NCBI GenBank assembly: GCA_964535315.1
Contig: CAZHTS010000002.1
Span: 1 to 64,000 of the forward strand
Length of the DNA stretch: 64,000 nucleotides
Origin: CAZHTS01 sp964535315
GTDB lineage: Bacteria; Chloroflexota; Anaerolineae; Anaerolineales; Anaerolineaceae
Direction: 5' to 3'
The notes beneath the pieces are model-generated. The model made no database searches. It had not been told where the DNA came from and worked only from the letters and a program-made list of their open reading frames with translations. The translations under genes and the position numbers were made by a program. This document shows, piece by piece, positions 17,470-24,912 of the stretch (position 1 is the first letter of the stretch; each line of letters opens with the position of its first letter).

Positions 17470-18585
17470 GTGGACGTAACCGATTTACAAAGCAATCGCC
17501 TGGCAGCAAAAGCGCGGCTGAGTTCGGGGCTGTTCTCCATCTTATCGGTTCTGGCCTGGGTATTTGCCGGTTTTATGGTGTTGTTGCTGGTGGGGGTGGT
17601 TTACTGGCGAATGGAGGCGGCCGGGCTGTTGGGAGAGACCGCACAGGCGGCGGCGCCGGGTGCATTGTTGGCGCCGGCACAGACCGCGGCGGAAGCGCCT
17701 TTACCGGATTACCAGCCCACGCAGGTGGTTGAGGCGTTATGGCGTTTTACCAATTCGCGCACCATCCTGCCGGCGCAGGGAAATTCCGCAGCCCAGAAGT
17801 ACCGGGTGGAGCGCGGCGATTCGATCTTTGCCATTGCTAAAAAGTTTAACATCAAGCCTGAAAGTATCCTGTGGGCCAACCCGGATACTTTGAAGGACGA
17901 CCCGCACATGATCTCGGTCGGGTTGGATCTGTTGATCCCTCCGACAGATGGCGTGTACTACAAACTGCATGATGGCGACACCCTGGATAGAATCGCAGCG
18001 CAATTTGGGGTGAAGCCGGATTCAGTGGTGATGTGGCCGGGCAATAAACTGGACGTGATTGATCCCAAGTTGAAGGCGGGGCAGTTTGTGATGATCCCCG
18101 GCGGGTATCGTGCGCTGAAACCGTGGGTGGTGCCCAGTATTGCTCGCGGCAATAACGGCACCAATAAGAGCATTGCCGGTCCCGGCGCCTGTGATACCGG
18201 CGAGGGTGGGGCGGTGGGCTCGGGCGGTTTTGTCTGGCCGGCCAACAACCATTATCTGTCGGGCAACGATTACTGGTCCGGTCACCAGGCGATCGACATC
18301 GCCGCCGGGCAGGGTGCGCCCGTTTATGCGGCCGACAGCGGGGTGGTGGTGTACGCCGGCCCGATTGGCGGCGGCTACGGCAACATGATCATGATCGATC
18401 ACGGCAACGGCTACCAGACGCTGTACGCCCACTTAAGCGCGATTGGCGTGCGTTGTGGCTCGAGTGTGTCGCGCGGCGCGGCCATCGGCGCTTCGGGCAG
18501 CACGGGTAATTCGACCGGCGCCCACCTGCACTTCGAGATCCGTTATGGTGGAGCGTTTGTCAACCCCTGGCAGGTCCTGCCTTAA
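17470..18585 (+). CDS. LysM and M23 peptidase cell-wall protein
   Basis: The product is about 371 aa from a GTG start with a GGAGG site 4 bases upstream. One N-terminal membrane segment (about residues 23-48) anchors it outside the cell. Two LysM domains follow, at about residues 110-160 (YRVERGDSIFAIAKKFNIKPESI) and 165-212 (HDGDTLDRIAAQFGV). The C-terminal peptidase M23 domain has the zinc/active-site blocks HQAIDIA and HLHFEI. M23 enzymes cut peptide cross-links in peptidoglycan, and the visible zinc ligands suggest it is active. It ends at a shared hairpin facing the RNase Z gene. Confidence 0.88.
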   Translation: MDVTDLQSNRLAAKARLSSGLFSILSVLAWVFAGFMVLLLVGVVYWRMEAAGLLGETAQAAAPGALLAPAQTAAEAPLPDYQPTQVVEALWRFTNSRTILPAQGNSAAQKYRVERGDSIFAIAKKFNIKPESILWANPDTLKDDPHMISVGLDLLIPPTDGVYYKLHDGDTLDRIAAQFGVKPDSVVMWPGNKLDVIDPKLKAGQFVMIPGGYRALKPWVVPSIARGNNGTNKSIAGPGACDTGEGGAVGSGGFVWPANNHYLSGNDYWSGHQAIDIAAGQGAPVYAADSGVVVYAGPIGGGYGNMIMIDHGNGYQTLYAHLSAIGVRCGSSVSRGAAIGASGSTGNSTGAHLHFEIRYGGAFVNPWQVLP

Positions 18586-18607
18586 GCGTAGAGATTGACT
18601 GCAAACA

Positions 18608-18641
18608 AAATGGGGCCGTTTGATCTTCAACGGCCCCATTT
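18608..18641. terminator. bidirectional terminator between M23 gene and rnz
   Basis: A 13-bp stem (AAATGGGGCCGTT with AACGGCCCCATTT) has an 8-base loop. T-rich bases follow on both strands, so it can end both convergent genes. Confidence 0.8.
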
Positions 18642-18654
18642 CTATTGTTTAAGT

Positions 18655-19572
18655 TCAGCCAGTTTTGACCTGGACAACGTCGAAATCGCGGGCGATGCTA
18701 ACCTCGGGGAATACGGCCTGGGCCTCCTGCAACACCTCTTTCTCGCGATAGCGGCGAGAAATGTGAGTGAGGATCAGACGCTTGACGCCAGCGCGGCGGG
18801 CCAGTTCGGCCGACTGGCGGGCGGTGAGGTGCCCAAACTGGCGGGCCATGTCGGCTTCCTGTTCCAGATAGGTGGCTTCGATCACCAGGGCATCGGCCCC
18901 CCGGCAGGTTTCGACCAGGCTGGCGGTCTCGCCCGTATCGCCGATATGCACCAGGCGGGTGCCGGGTTTGAAGTCTCCCAGCACCATTTCGGGATCGATG
19001 TGCCGCCCGTCGGGCAGGTCGATGCCCTGCCCGGCAACGAGGTCACGCCGCCAGGGGCCTGGCGGGATGTTTAACACTTCGGCCTTTTCGGGCAAGAAGG
19101 GACGGTGCCCCTGTTCTTCGAAGATGTAGCCCAGGCAATCGGGGCCGCGATGACTGACCGGGAAGGCACTGATGGTCAGGTCACCGGCTTGAAAGAACGG
19201 GCCGGCGCCGATGGGGTGGAAGAGGATCGGCATGGGCGGGGTTGCGCCGCGCAATACCACACCGTACAGCAGATCGCGGATACGTTCGAGCGCCGCCGCT
19301 CCGCCGTAGATTTCGAGCTGGTCGATGGTCTCCCAACGCAGGAAGGTGGAGAGCAGGCCACCCAGTCCCAGGATATGATCCAGGTGGCTGTGGGTGATCA
19401 GGATGTGATTGAGACGTTTGAAGCCGATGCCGGATTGCAGGATCTGGCGTTGGGTGCCTTCACCACAGTCGACCAGGAAACGGTGTTCATCATGTTTAAC
19501 CACCTGAGCCGGCAGGCTGCGCCGGGCGGAGGGGGCAGAAGCAGAAGTGCCGAGAAAAACGATTTCGAACAA
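18655..19572 (-). CDS. rnz: ribonuclease Z
   Basis: The 305-aa metallo-beta-lactamase-fold enzyme removes 3' trailers from pre-tRNAs. It has FLGTSASAPS at the N-terminus, the zinc motif THSHLDHILGLGG at about residues 60-72 (HxHxDH), the HIGDTGE block with a metal-ligand Asp, the acidic EATY block, and the C-terminal LTHISRRY with the last metal histidine. The length fits short-form bacterial RNase Z (about 300). It begins within 160 bases of the divergent adenosine-kinase-family gene. Confidence 0.93.
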   Translation of the reverse strand: MFEIVFLGTSASAPSARRSLPAQVVKHDEHRFLVDCGEGTQRQILQSGIGFKRLNHILITHSHLDHILGLGGLLSTFLRWETIDQLEIYGGAAALERIRDLLYGVVLRGATPPMPILFHPIGAGPFFQAGDLTISAFPVSHRGPDCLGYIFEEQGHRPFLPEKAEVLNIPPGPWRRDLVAGQGIDLPDGRHIDPEMVLGDFKPGTRLVHIGDTGETASLVETCRGADALVIEATYLEQEADMARQFGHLTARQSAELARRAGVKRLILTHISRRYREKEVLQEAQAVFPEVSIARDFDVVQVKTG

Positions 19573-19724
19573 GCGGATGAATCCTTTCAGCGAATGTGCC
19601 TTATTTTACCGCAGATTCTCCAAAATGTTCTCGCTTGCTGGGGACGACGCCTTGCTCGCCGTGTTACAATTAATCCGTGATTTCTGACCTGTATCAATCC
19701 ACCACTGGAAAGGAGTGTTGCATC

Positions 19725-20210
19725 ATGGAACTGTCTGTTGTCAAGATTGAGAAGCCCGAGGCAATCAATTTCATCCTGGGCCAATCTCATTTTATCAAGA
19801 CTGTGGAAGATATCCACGAAGCATTGGTAAGCACTGTGCCAGGCATTAAGTTTGGCCTGGCGTTTTGTGAGGCGTCAGGGATGTGCCTGGTGCGTTGGTC
19901 GGGGACGGATGAGGCCATGACCGAACTGGCCATCCGCAATGCACGGGCGATTGGCGCAGGGCATAGTTTTATCGTATTTCTGGGTGAAGGGTATTATCCG
20001 ATTAACGTGCTCAATACGATCAAGAACGTGCCCGAGGTGTGTGGTGTTTTCTGCGCTACGGCCAACGAAACCGAGGTGATTGTGGCGGATACGGGTGCAG
20101 GGCGCGGCATCCTGGGTGTGGTTGAGGGTCTCAAGCCCAAGGGGATTGAGAGCGACGCGGACATTGCCTGGCGCAAGAATTTCCTGCGGCAGATTGGTTA
20201 CAAGCAGTAG
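19725..20210 (+). CDS. adenosine-specific kinase family protein (PF04008)
   Basis: The 161-aa protein matches the family known as adenosine-specific kinase: KIEKPEAINFILGQSHFIKT at the N-terminus, KFGLAFCEASG, HSFIVFLGEGYYPINVLN, and C-terminal GVVEGLKPKGIES. The family is best known from archaea and thermophilic bacteria and its true substrate is weakly established. The start at 19725 has an AAGGAG site 9 bases upstream. It is followed after 9 bases by a lipoprotein gene. Confidence 0.85.
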   Translation: MELSVVKIEKPEAINFILGQSHFIKTVEDIHEALVSTVPGIKFGLAFCEASGMCLVRWSGTDEAMTELAIRNARAIGAGHSFIVFLGEGYYPINVLNTIKNVPEVCGVFCATANETEVIVADTGAGRGILGVVEGLKPKGIESDADIAWRKNFLRQIGYKQ

Positions 20211-20219
20211 GAGCTGAGG

Positions 20220-21212
20220 ATGAAGAGAGTAGTCGCCCTTTTTCTGCTTGCCGGTTTACTGATGGGATGCACGCCGGCGGCGACACAGGCTTCTGATGTA
20301 GAGATGTCTACTAAGGTCAGCCAGCTTTTGACCGGCATGCCGACCACCACCAACCAGGCGTTGCTGCCGCCTACGGGCACCTCAACGCCGCTGGTGATGA
20401 CGGCCACCCTGCCGCCCCCGGAAGATACGCCCACGCCCGAGGCCACGCCGACCCTCGAGCCCACACCCGAAATGAGCGAGACGCCCAGCCCAACGGCCGG
20501 CACTCAGCCGGCTGAAACGCCCGCCCTGGATTTGAGCGCCGTGCCCACCGTGCTGGTGACGGGCATCGCCGAGACGCCAACCCTCGCGCCGACGGTTGTG
20601 CCTACGGCCACTCTGCCGGGCAGCGATCCGCGCCTGACGTTGGGCGCGCCGACGTATTATGATGGCATGGATTCGAGCGATGGCTGGCCAACCGGAGAGG
20701 ATGATAATTCCAAAATCGATTTTAAGGATGGCGTGATGCGCCTGACCTCGAAGACGACGATGGATAACTGGCGCATGAAGTGGTATTCGCTCAAGAATTT
20801 TTACCTGGAGATGACCGTTTCGGCTGAGGCCTGTGATAACCTCGATCATTATGGGATGATTTTCCGCGTGCCCAATTTACACAAACCTGAAGAGGGTTAT
20901 CTGTTTGGCGTTTCGTGCGAAGGGAAGTATTCGCTGCGCAAGTTTGACGGCACGATTGGGAAGCACGGCAAGATGACCTTTATGCGGCTGTGGACAGCCA
21001 ACGAGGCGATCCTTAAGGGCGCCGGCCAGGTCAACCGCCTGGGCATGATGGCCGAGGGGAAGATGTTGACGTTGTACATTAATGGCATCAAGGTTGACCA
21101 GATCCAGGACAACAAATACCTTGAGGGATACTATGGCGTTTACATTGGCGCCAAGGTGACCGAGAATATGTCCATCCGGGTGGATGAGATGAGTTACTGG
21201 CTGCGGCCATAG
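20220..21212 (+). CDS. lipoprotein with Thr/Pro-rich linker and a concanavalin-like C-terminal domain
   Basis: The 330-aa product has a lipoprotein signal with lipobox LLMGC at about residues 13-17. Residues 20-135 are a low-complexity stalk rich in Thr, Pro and Glu (repeats such as TPTPEATPTLEPTPE). The C-terminal 190 residues resemble a jelly-roll/DUF1080-type domain with NWRMKWYSLKNFYLEMTV and MSIRVDEMSYW. Such domains often bind carbohydrate outside the cell. It is probably surface-exposed; the ligand is unknown. It shares a message with the upstream kinase-family gene. Confidence 0.7.
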   Translation: MKRVVALFLLAGLLMGCTPAATQASDVEMSTKVSQLLTGMPTTTNQALLPPTGTSTPLVMTATLPPPEDTPTPEATPTLEPTPEMSETPSPTAGTQPAETPALDLSAVPTVLVTGIAETPTLAPTVVPTATLPGSDPRLTLGAPTYYDGMDSSDGWPTGEDDNSKIDFKDGVMRLTSKTTMDNWRMKWYSLKNFYLEMTVSAEACDNLDHYGMIFRVPNLHKPEEGYLFGVSCEGKYSLRKFDGTIGKHGKMTFMRLWTANEAILKGAGQVNRLGMMAEGKMLTLYINGIKVDQIQDNKYLEGYYGVYIGAKVTENMSIRVDEMSYWLRP

Positions 21213-21222
21213 GGATATCCTC

Positions 21223-22572
21223 GTGACAGCTTTTGCACAACCACCTACGATCACCGGGGCGCAACTGTTGCCGCAGTTGCGCCGGATACAGCGCGATACG
21301 CTGGGGTTTTTGTTGGAAACAGCGCAGCGCGGCGACCTGGTACGTTTTGATTTGCGCACAACCGTTGCTTACCTGGTCAATCACCCGGATGCGGTGCGCC
21401 ACATCTTGCAGGACAACCACAAGAATTACAACAAAGATACGATGCAATACAACGCTCTGGCAACGATCACCGGGCGCGGGCTGTTAACCAGCGACGGGGC
21501 GTTCTGGTTGCGCCAGCGCCGGCTGGCGCAACCGGCCTTCGCCCGGCCCCGTTTACAGAGCCTGGATGGGGTGGTGGTGCCGGCGGTGGAAAAAATGCTG
21601 GCGCGTTGGGAGCAGGCCGCGCTGTGCGGCGAACTGTTGGACATAGATGGGGAGATGATGCGCACCACGCTGGAGGTGGTGGGCAAGGCGTTGTTCGGTA
21701 TCGATCTGAGCGCCGAGGCGCACACATTGACGGCGGCGGTGTTGACCGTTTTAGATGCCATTGTCCACCGGGCGCGCAACCCGCTTTCGTTGCCGGCCTG
21801 GATGCCCACGCCGTACAACGTGCGTTTTCGCCGGGCGCTGCGTACGCTGGATGAGGCGGTGTATGCGCTCATTGCCGCACGGCGGCAAAGTGGTGAGAGC
21901 GGCGATGATCTGTTGGGGATGCTGCTGCGGGGGCGCGACGAAGAAAGCGGCGAGCCGATGAGCGCACAACAGGTGCGGGATGAGGTCATCACCCTGTTAA
22001 TCGCGGGTCATGAAACGGTGGCGAGCGCTCTGACCTGGGCCTGGTATCTGCTGGCGCAACACCCGGACTGCTGGCGCCGTTTGCGCCAGGAAGTGCAGAC
22101 GGTGCTGGGTGAGCGCCTGCCGACCAGCGCCGACCTGCCCCGTCTGCCGTATACGGCGCAGGTGTTCAGCGAGACGCTGCGCCTGTACCCGCCGGCCTGG
22201 CTGATCACCCGCCAGGCGCTGGACGCAGATGAAGTGTGCGGCTATCGGATTCCGCCGCGGGCGTTGATGATCCTCAGCCCGTACGTGCTCCACCGCCAGG
22301 CGCAATTCTGGCCCGACCCGCTGGCATTTCGTCCCGAGCGTTTTGCGGCGGATGTGGATGGTGAACGGCCGCGCTATGCCTATATCCCCTTTGGCGGCGG
22401 GCCGCGCCTGTGTATTGGCAACAATTTTGCCGCCGCCGAGGCGCAACTCTTCCTGGCGATGGTCGCCCGGCGCTTTCGCCTGGAAATTCCTGCCGGTAGG
22501 GTGGTGACGGTCGATGCGCTGGTCACCTTACGGCCGCGCGGTGGTTTGCACATGCAGGTGCAGGCGTTGTAG
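21223..22572 (+). CDS. cytochrome P450
   Basis: The 449-aa protein starts at GTG. It has the I-helix AGHETVAS (oxygen activation), the K-helix ETLR (ExxR) and the heme-binding loop FGGGPRLCIG with Cys at about residue 397. A soluble bacterial P450 inserts one oxygen atom from O2 using a ferredoxin or flavodoxin donor; none is adjacent. The overall pattern (ITGRGLLTSDGAFWLRQRRLAQPAF near the N-terminus) is like the CYP102/CYP110-type fatty-acid or terpenoid hydroxylases, but the substrate is unknown. No transmembrane segment is present. Confidence 0.92.
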   Translation: MTAFAQPPTITGAQLLPQLRRIQRDTLGFLLETAQRGDLVRFDLRTTVAYLVNHPDAVRHILQDNHKNYNKDTMQYNALATITGRGLLTSDGAFWLRQRRLAQPAFARPRLQSLDGVVVPAVEKMLARWEQAALCGELLDIDGEMMRTTLEVVGKALFGIDLSAEAHTLTAAVLTVLDAIVHRARNPLSLPAWMPTPYNVRFRRALRTLDEAVYALIAARRQSGESGDDLLGMLLRGRDEESGEPMSAQQVRDEVITLLIAGHETVASALTWAWYLLAQHPDCWRRLRQEVQTVLGERLPTSADLPRLPYTAQVFSETLRLYPPAWLITRQALDADEVCGYRIPPRALMILSPYVLHRQAQFWPDPLAFRPERFAADVDGERPRYAYIPFGGGPRLCIGNNFAAAEAQLFLAMVARRFRLEIPAGRVVTVDALVTLRPRGGLHMQVQAL

Positions 22573-22573
22573 A

Positions 22574-22597
22574 TGGCGGGCGTAGAAACGCCCGCCA
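22574..22597. terminator. hairpin between P450 gene and nucleoside phosphorylase
   Basis: A perfect 9-bp stem (TGGCGGGCG with its complement) with a TAGAAA loop lies 2 bases after the P450 stop and 21 bases from the convergent gene. It lacks a U-tract on either strand. Confidence 0.45.
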
Positions 22598-22617
22598 GAC
22601 TGGCGAGAAAGCGTTGG

Positions 22618-23388
22618 TTATAACTGAGCGCAGGCCTGCACCGCCAGCCAGAAGAGCTGTTGGCGGGTGGTGATGCGTTTGTCCCAGTTACGGTTGTCCC
22701 AGCCTTCGGGTACGACCAGGTCGCCGCCGTATACCACCTGGCCCAGGGTAACACGGCGAAATTCGGCCACGGCAAAGAAGGCGGCGGCTTCCATCTCGAC
22801 CACGTCACAGCCTTCAGCCAGGCGCACGCGACGTTTGGCACAGGTTTCGCGATACAGGCCATCGGTTGTCCACGAGCGGCTGAGGCAGTAGGGGACGTCG
22901 TTCTGTTCGAAGGTGTTTTTCAGGGCGGCAACGGCGGCGGGGCTGGGTTGGGCGGGAGCGCCAGCGGGCAGGTAGTGGTAAGAAGTGCCCTCGTCGCGTA
23001 CGGCGCCGGTGAGAATGACGGCGTGACCGGCGACGATGTCGGGTTTGAGGGCGCCGCAGCCGCCGCAGGCAATGAAGCGCCGGACGTTGTTGGCGACCAG
23101 TTCTTCAAGGAAGCCGGCGGCAAGCGGGGCGCCGACGCCCGGGTGCATGACGGTTATCTGGCATCCCTGATGCTCGAGGATGTAAATCGGGTTATCGCCC
23201 ATCTCCGAGCGGAGCCTGGCTACCTGGCGTAGCTGGCCGCCGGCGGCCAGTTCGTCCAGAACCTCGCGAAAGAAACACAGAACGGCGCGCTCGGGCAGCT
23301 CAGTTTCAAAGCGAGCGGCGGGCGGGTTGATGATGGCGTCTCGATCGGGGTCGAATTGTAAGATGGGATAAGGTGAGGCAAGCGACAT
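22618..23388 (-). CDS. nucleoside phosphorylase (PNP/UDP family)
   Basis: From the chosen start the protein is about 256 aa. It has the family core: VMHPGVGAPLA, RRFIACGGCGALKPDIVAGHAVI and VVEMEAAAFFAVA (the EMEAAA block binds the ribose). It belongs to the hexameric uridine/purine phosphorylase family. The specificity is not clear because the phosphate-binding N-terminal region is atypical. Starts at 23388, 23454 and 23478 are all in frame; 23388 is chosen because the region upstream of it is weakly conserved-looking. It is divergent from the TetR gene. Confidence 0.78.
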   Translation of the reverse strand: MSLASPYPILQFDPDRDAIINPPAARFETELPERAVLCFFREVLDELAAGGQLRQVARLRSEMGDNPIYILEHQGCQITVMHPGVGAPLAAGFLEELVANNVRRFIACGGCGALKPDIVAGHAVILTGAVRDEGTSYHYLPAGAPAQPSPAAVAALKNTFEQNDVPYCLSRSWTTDGLYRETCAKRRVRLAEGCDVVEMEAAAFFAVAEFRRVTLGQVVYGGDLVVPEGWDNRNWDKRITTRQQLFWLAVQACAQL

Positions 23389-23465
23389 ATCGGGTTTTCC
23401 AGCAAAAAAATCAGCATCAATCTTATCACGAAATTGTGGGTTGGGAAGAGCCATATTGAATCGGC

Positions 23466-23494
23466 TTGACAAATACATACATGCATGTTAATAT
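23466..23494 (+). promoter_or_regulatory. tetR promoter with embedded operator
   Basis: TTGACA and TAATAT are 17 bases apart. The spacer holds the palindrome ACATGCATGT within ATACATACATGCATGTTA (23473-23490). The -10 ends 6 bases before the ATG at 23501, so the message is probably leaderless. A related palindrome lies before the flavoprotein gene at 24152. Confidence 0.75.
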
Positions 23495-23500
23495 AAGGCC

Positions 23501-24121
23501 ATGAAGCGCACCCGAGAAGACAGCGAATATACCCGCCAGCGTTTGCTGGACGCCGGCTTACAGGTTTTCCGGCGTAAGGGGTACGCCGACACGCGCCTGG
23601 AAGATATTGCCGAAGAAGCCGGCGTGACGCGCGGCGCCATCTACCATCATTTTGGCGGCAAAGTGGCACTGTATGAGGCGTTGGTTGAAGAACGGTTTGC
23701 CCGGGCAAACGAGCGGGTGGCGCAGCTGCTGGCCGCGGGAGGCAGCCCGCGCCAGATCATCCGCCGCCTGCTGGTGGGGATGCTGACGTATCTGAACGAA
23801 GACGCCGATTATCGCGTGGTACAGGAACTGGTCTTGTTCAAGACGGCTTTTGTGCCGGAACTGGCGGCGAGCATGCAGCGCAAGGTGGAAAGTTTACGCG
23901 CCCAGCGGGACTACCTGCGCGATCTGGTCGCTCAGGGGATCGCTGCGGGTGAATTCCGCCCCGATCTGGACGCCGGGGAAGCGGCCGAGGCCATCCTGGG
24001 GCTGGTGAGTGGGGTGAGCATCAACTGGTTGATGGACGGGCAGGGAGCGGCATCGGGGGCGCATGCGGCGGGCATTGTGGATGCGTTGTTCTGTGGTCTG
24101 GATGCCGGACCTGGCGCGTGA
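23501..24121 (+). CDS. TetR-family transcriptional regulator
   Basis: The 206-aa protein has a classic TetR N-terminal helix-turn-helix: TRQRLLDAGLQVFRRKGYAD, then ITRGAIYHHFGGKVALYEALV-like sequence (VTRGAIYHHFGGK). The C-terminal ligand-binding part (about residues 70-206) is of the TetR_C type and its ligand is unknown. The operator in its own promoter suggests autoregulation. The same half-site design lies upstream of the next gene, so the flavoprotein gene is the likely target. Confidence 0.9.
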   Translation: MKRTREDSEYTRQRLLDAGLQVFRRKGYADTRLEDIAEEAGVTRGAIYHHFGGKVALYEALVEERFARANERVAQLLAAGGSPRQIIRRLLVGMLTYLNEDADYRVVQELVLFKTAFVPELAASMQRKVESLRAQRDYLRDLVAQGIAAGEFRPDLDAGEAAEAILGLVSGVSINWLMDGQGAASGAHAAGIVDALFCGLDAGPGA

Positions 24122-24151
24122 GGCGGCGGCATATTTTTTTGTTTTTTATTC

Positions 24152-24169
24152 ATACATACAAGAATGTAT
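24152..24169 (+). promoter_or_regulatory. second TetR-type operator
   Basis: ATACATACAAGAATGTAT is a palindrome (ATACAT, 6 bases, ATGTAT). It agrees with the tetR promoter site at 14 of 18 positions. It lies 14 bases before the flavoprotein start codon and overlaps the TATAAA stretch. Confidence 0.65.
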
Positions 24170-24183
24170 AAAAGGAGAATACA

Positions 24184-24912
24184 ATGAAAAAGATTGTGGC
24201 CGTGATCGGCAGCCCAAACGAGGAGAAATCCAATACCTGCGCCCTGGTGAGCGATTTCTTGCGGCAGGTGCAGGAATTGGATCCAACCATCCAGTACGAA
24301 ATCATTTCGTTGGGCCGGCGCCGGATCGAGCCGTGCCGCGGCTGTTGGGGGTGCACGCACAAGGGGGAATGTGTGCACCAGGACGATTTGCAGGACATCC
24401 AGGCGCGCCTGTTGGAGAGCGATTTGTTCATCCTGGGCTCACCCGTGTATGTGGATCATATTTCGGCGCAGATGAAGATTTTCATCGATCGCAGTTTTAT
24501 CTGGCTGCACACCTTGCGCCTGATTGGCAAGCCGGCGCTGACCGCTCTGACCACTGCCGGCTCGGGGGCCGGGCCGGCGGAGCGCTATCTGAGTGAGATC
24601 TTGTATCTGCTTGGCGCCATCCCGCTGGGTCATTTGCGCGGCATCGCTTATCAGCCGGGGAATTTTCCGCAGCGTGAAGCCTGCGCCCAAAAATACCGGC
24701 CGCTGGCGCAGCGGGTAGCGGCGGTGCTCAACGGCGAACATGCGTTGCGCCCTCGCCTGCAAAATTACTGGTACTTCTGGGGCATGCAGACCAAGGCGCG
24801 TTATGGCGCCGGACTGCTGAGCTACGAACACGATTACTGGCAGCGCAAGGGCTGGGAGCGGCTTACTTTTGCTCAGGCGATGCATCGCGAGCGGTCGGGC
24901 GGTGCAGGCTGA
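24184..24912 (+). CDS. NADPH-dependent FMN reductase/flavodoxin-fold protein
   Basis: The 242-aa protein has a flavodoxin-like fold of the iron-sulfur flavoprotein type. The N-terminal FMN phosphate loop is GSPNEEKSNTCALV. A CRGCWGCTHKGECVHQDD block (about residues 49-66) has clustered cysteines as in the FMN-reductase branch that binds an iron-sulfur cluster. The GSPVYVDHISAQMKIFIDR block is the second FMN-binding loop. It probably reduces a quinone or xenobiotic under control of the adjacent TetR gene. The AAGGAG ribosome-binding site is clear. Its last 50 bases overlap the convergent diguanylate cyclase gene. Confidence 0.85.
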   Translation: MKKIVAVIGSPNEEKSNTCALVSDFLRQVQELDPTIQYEIISLGRRRIEPCRGCWGCTHKGECVHQDDLQDIQARLLESDLFILGSPVYVDHISAQMKIFIDRSFIWLHTLRLIGKPALTALTTAGSGAGPAERYLSEILYLLGAIPLGHLRGIAYQPGNFPQREACAQKYRPLAQRVAAVLNGEHALRPRLQNYWYFWGMQTKARYGAGLLSYEHDYWQRKGWERLTFAQAMHRERSGGAG

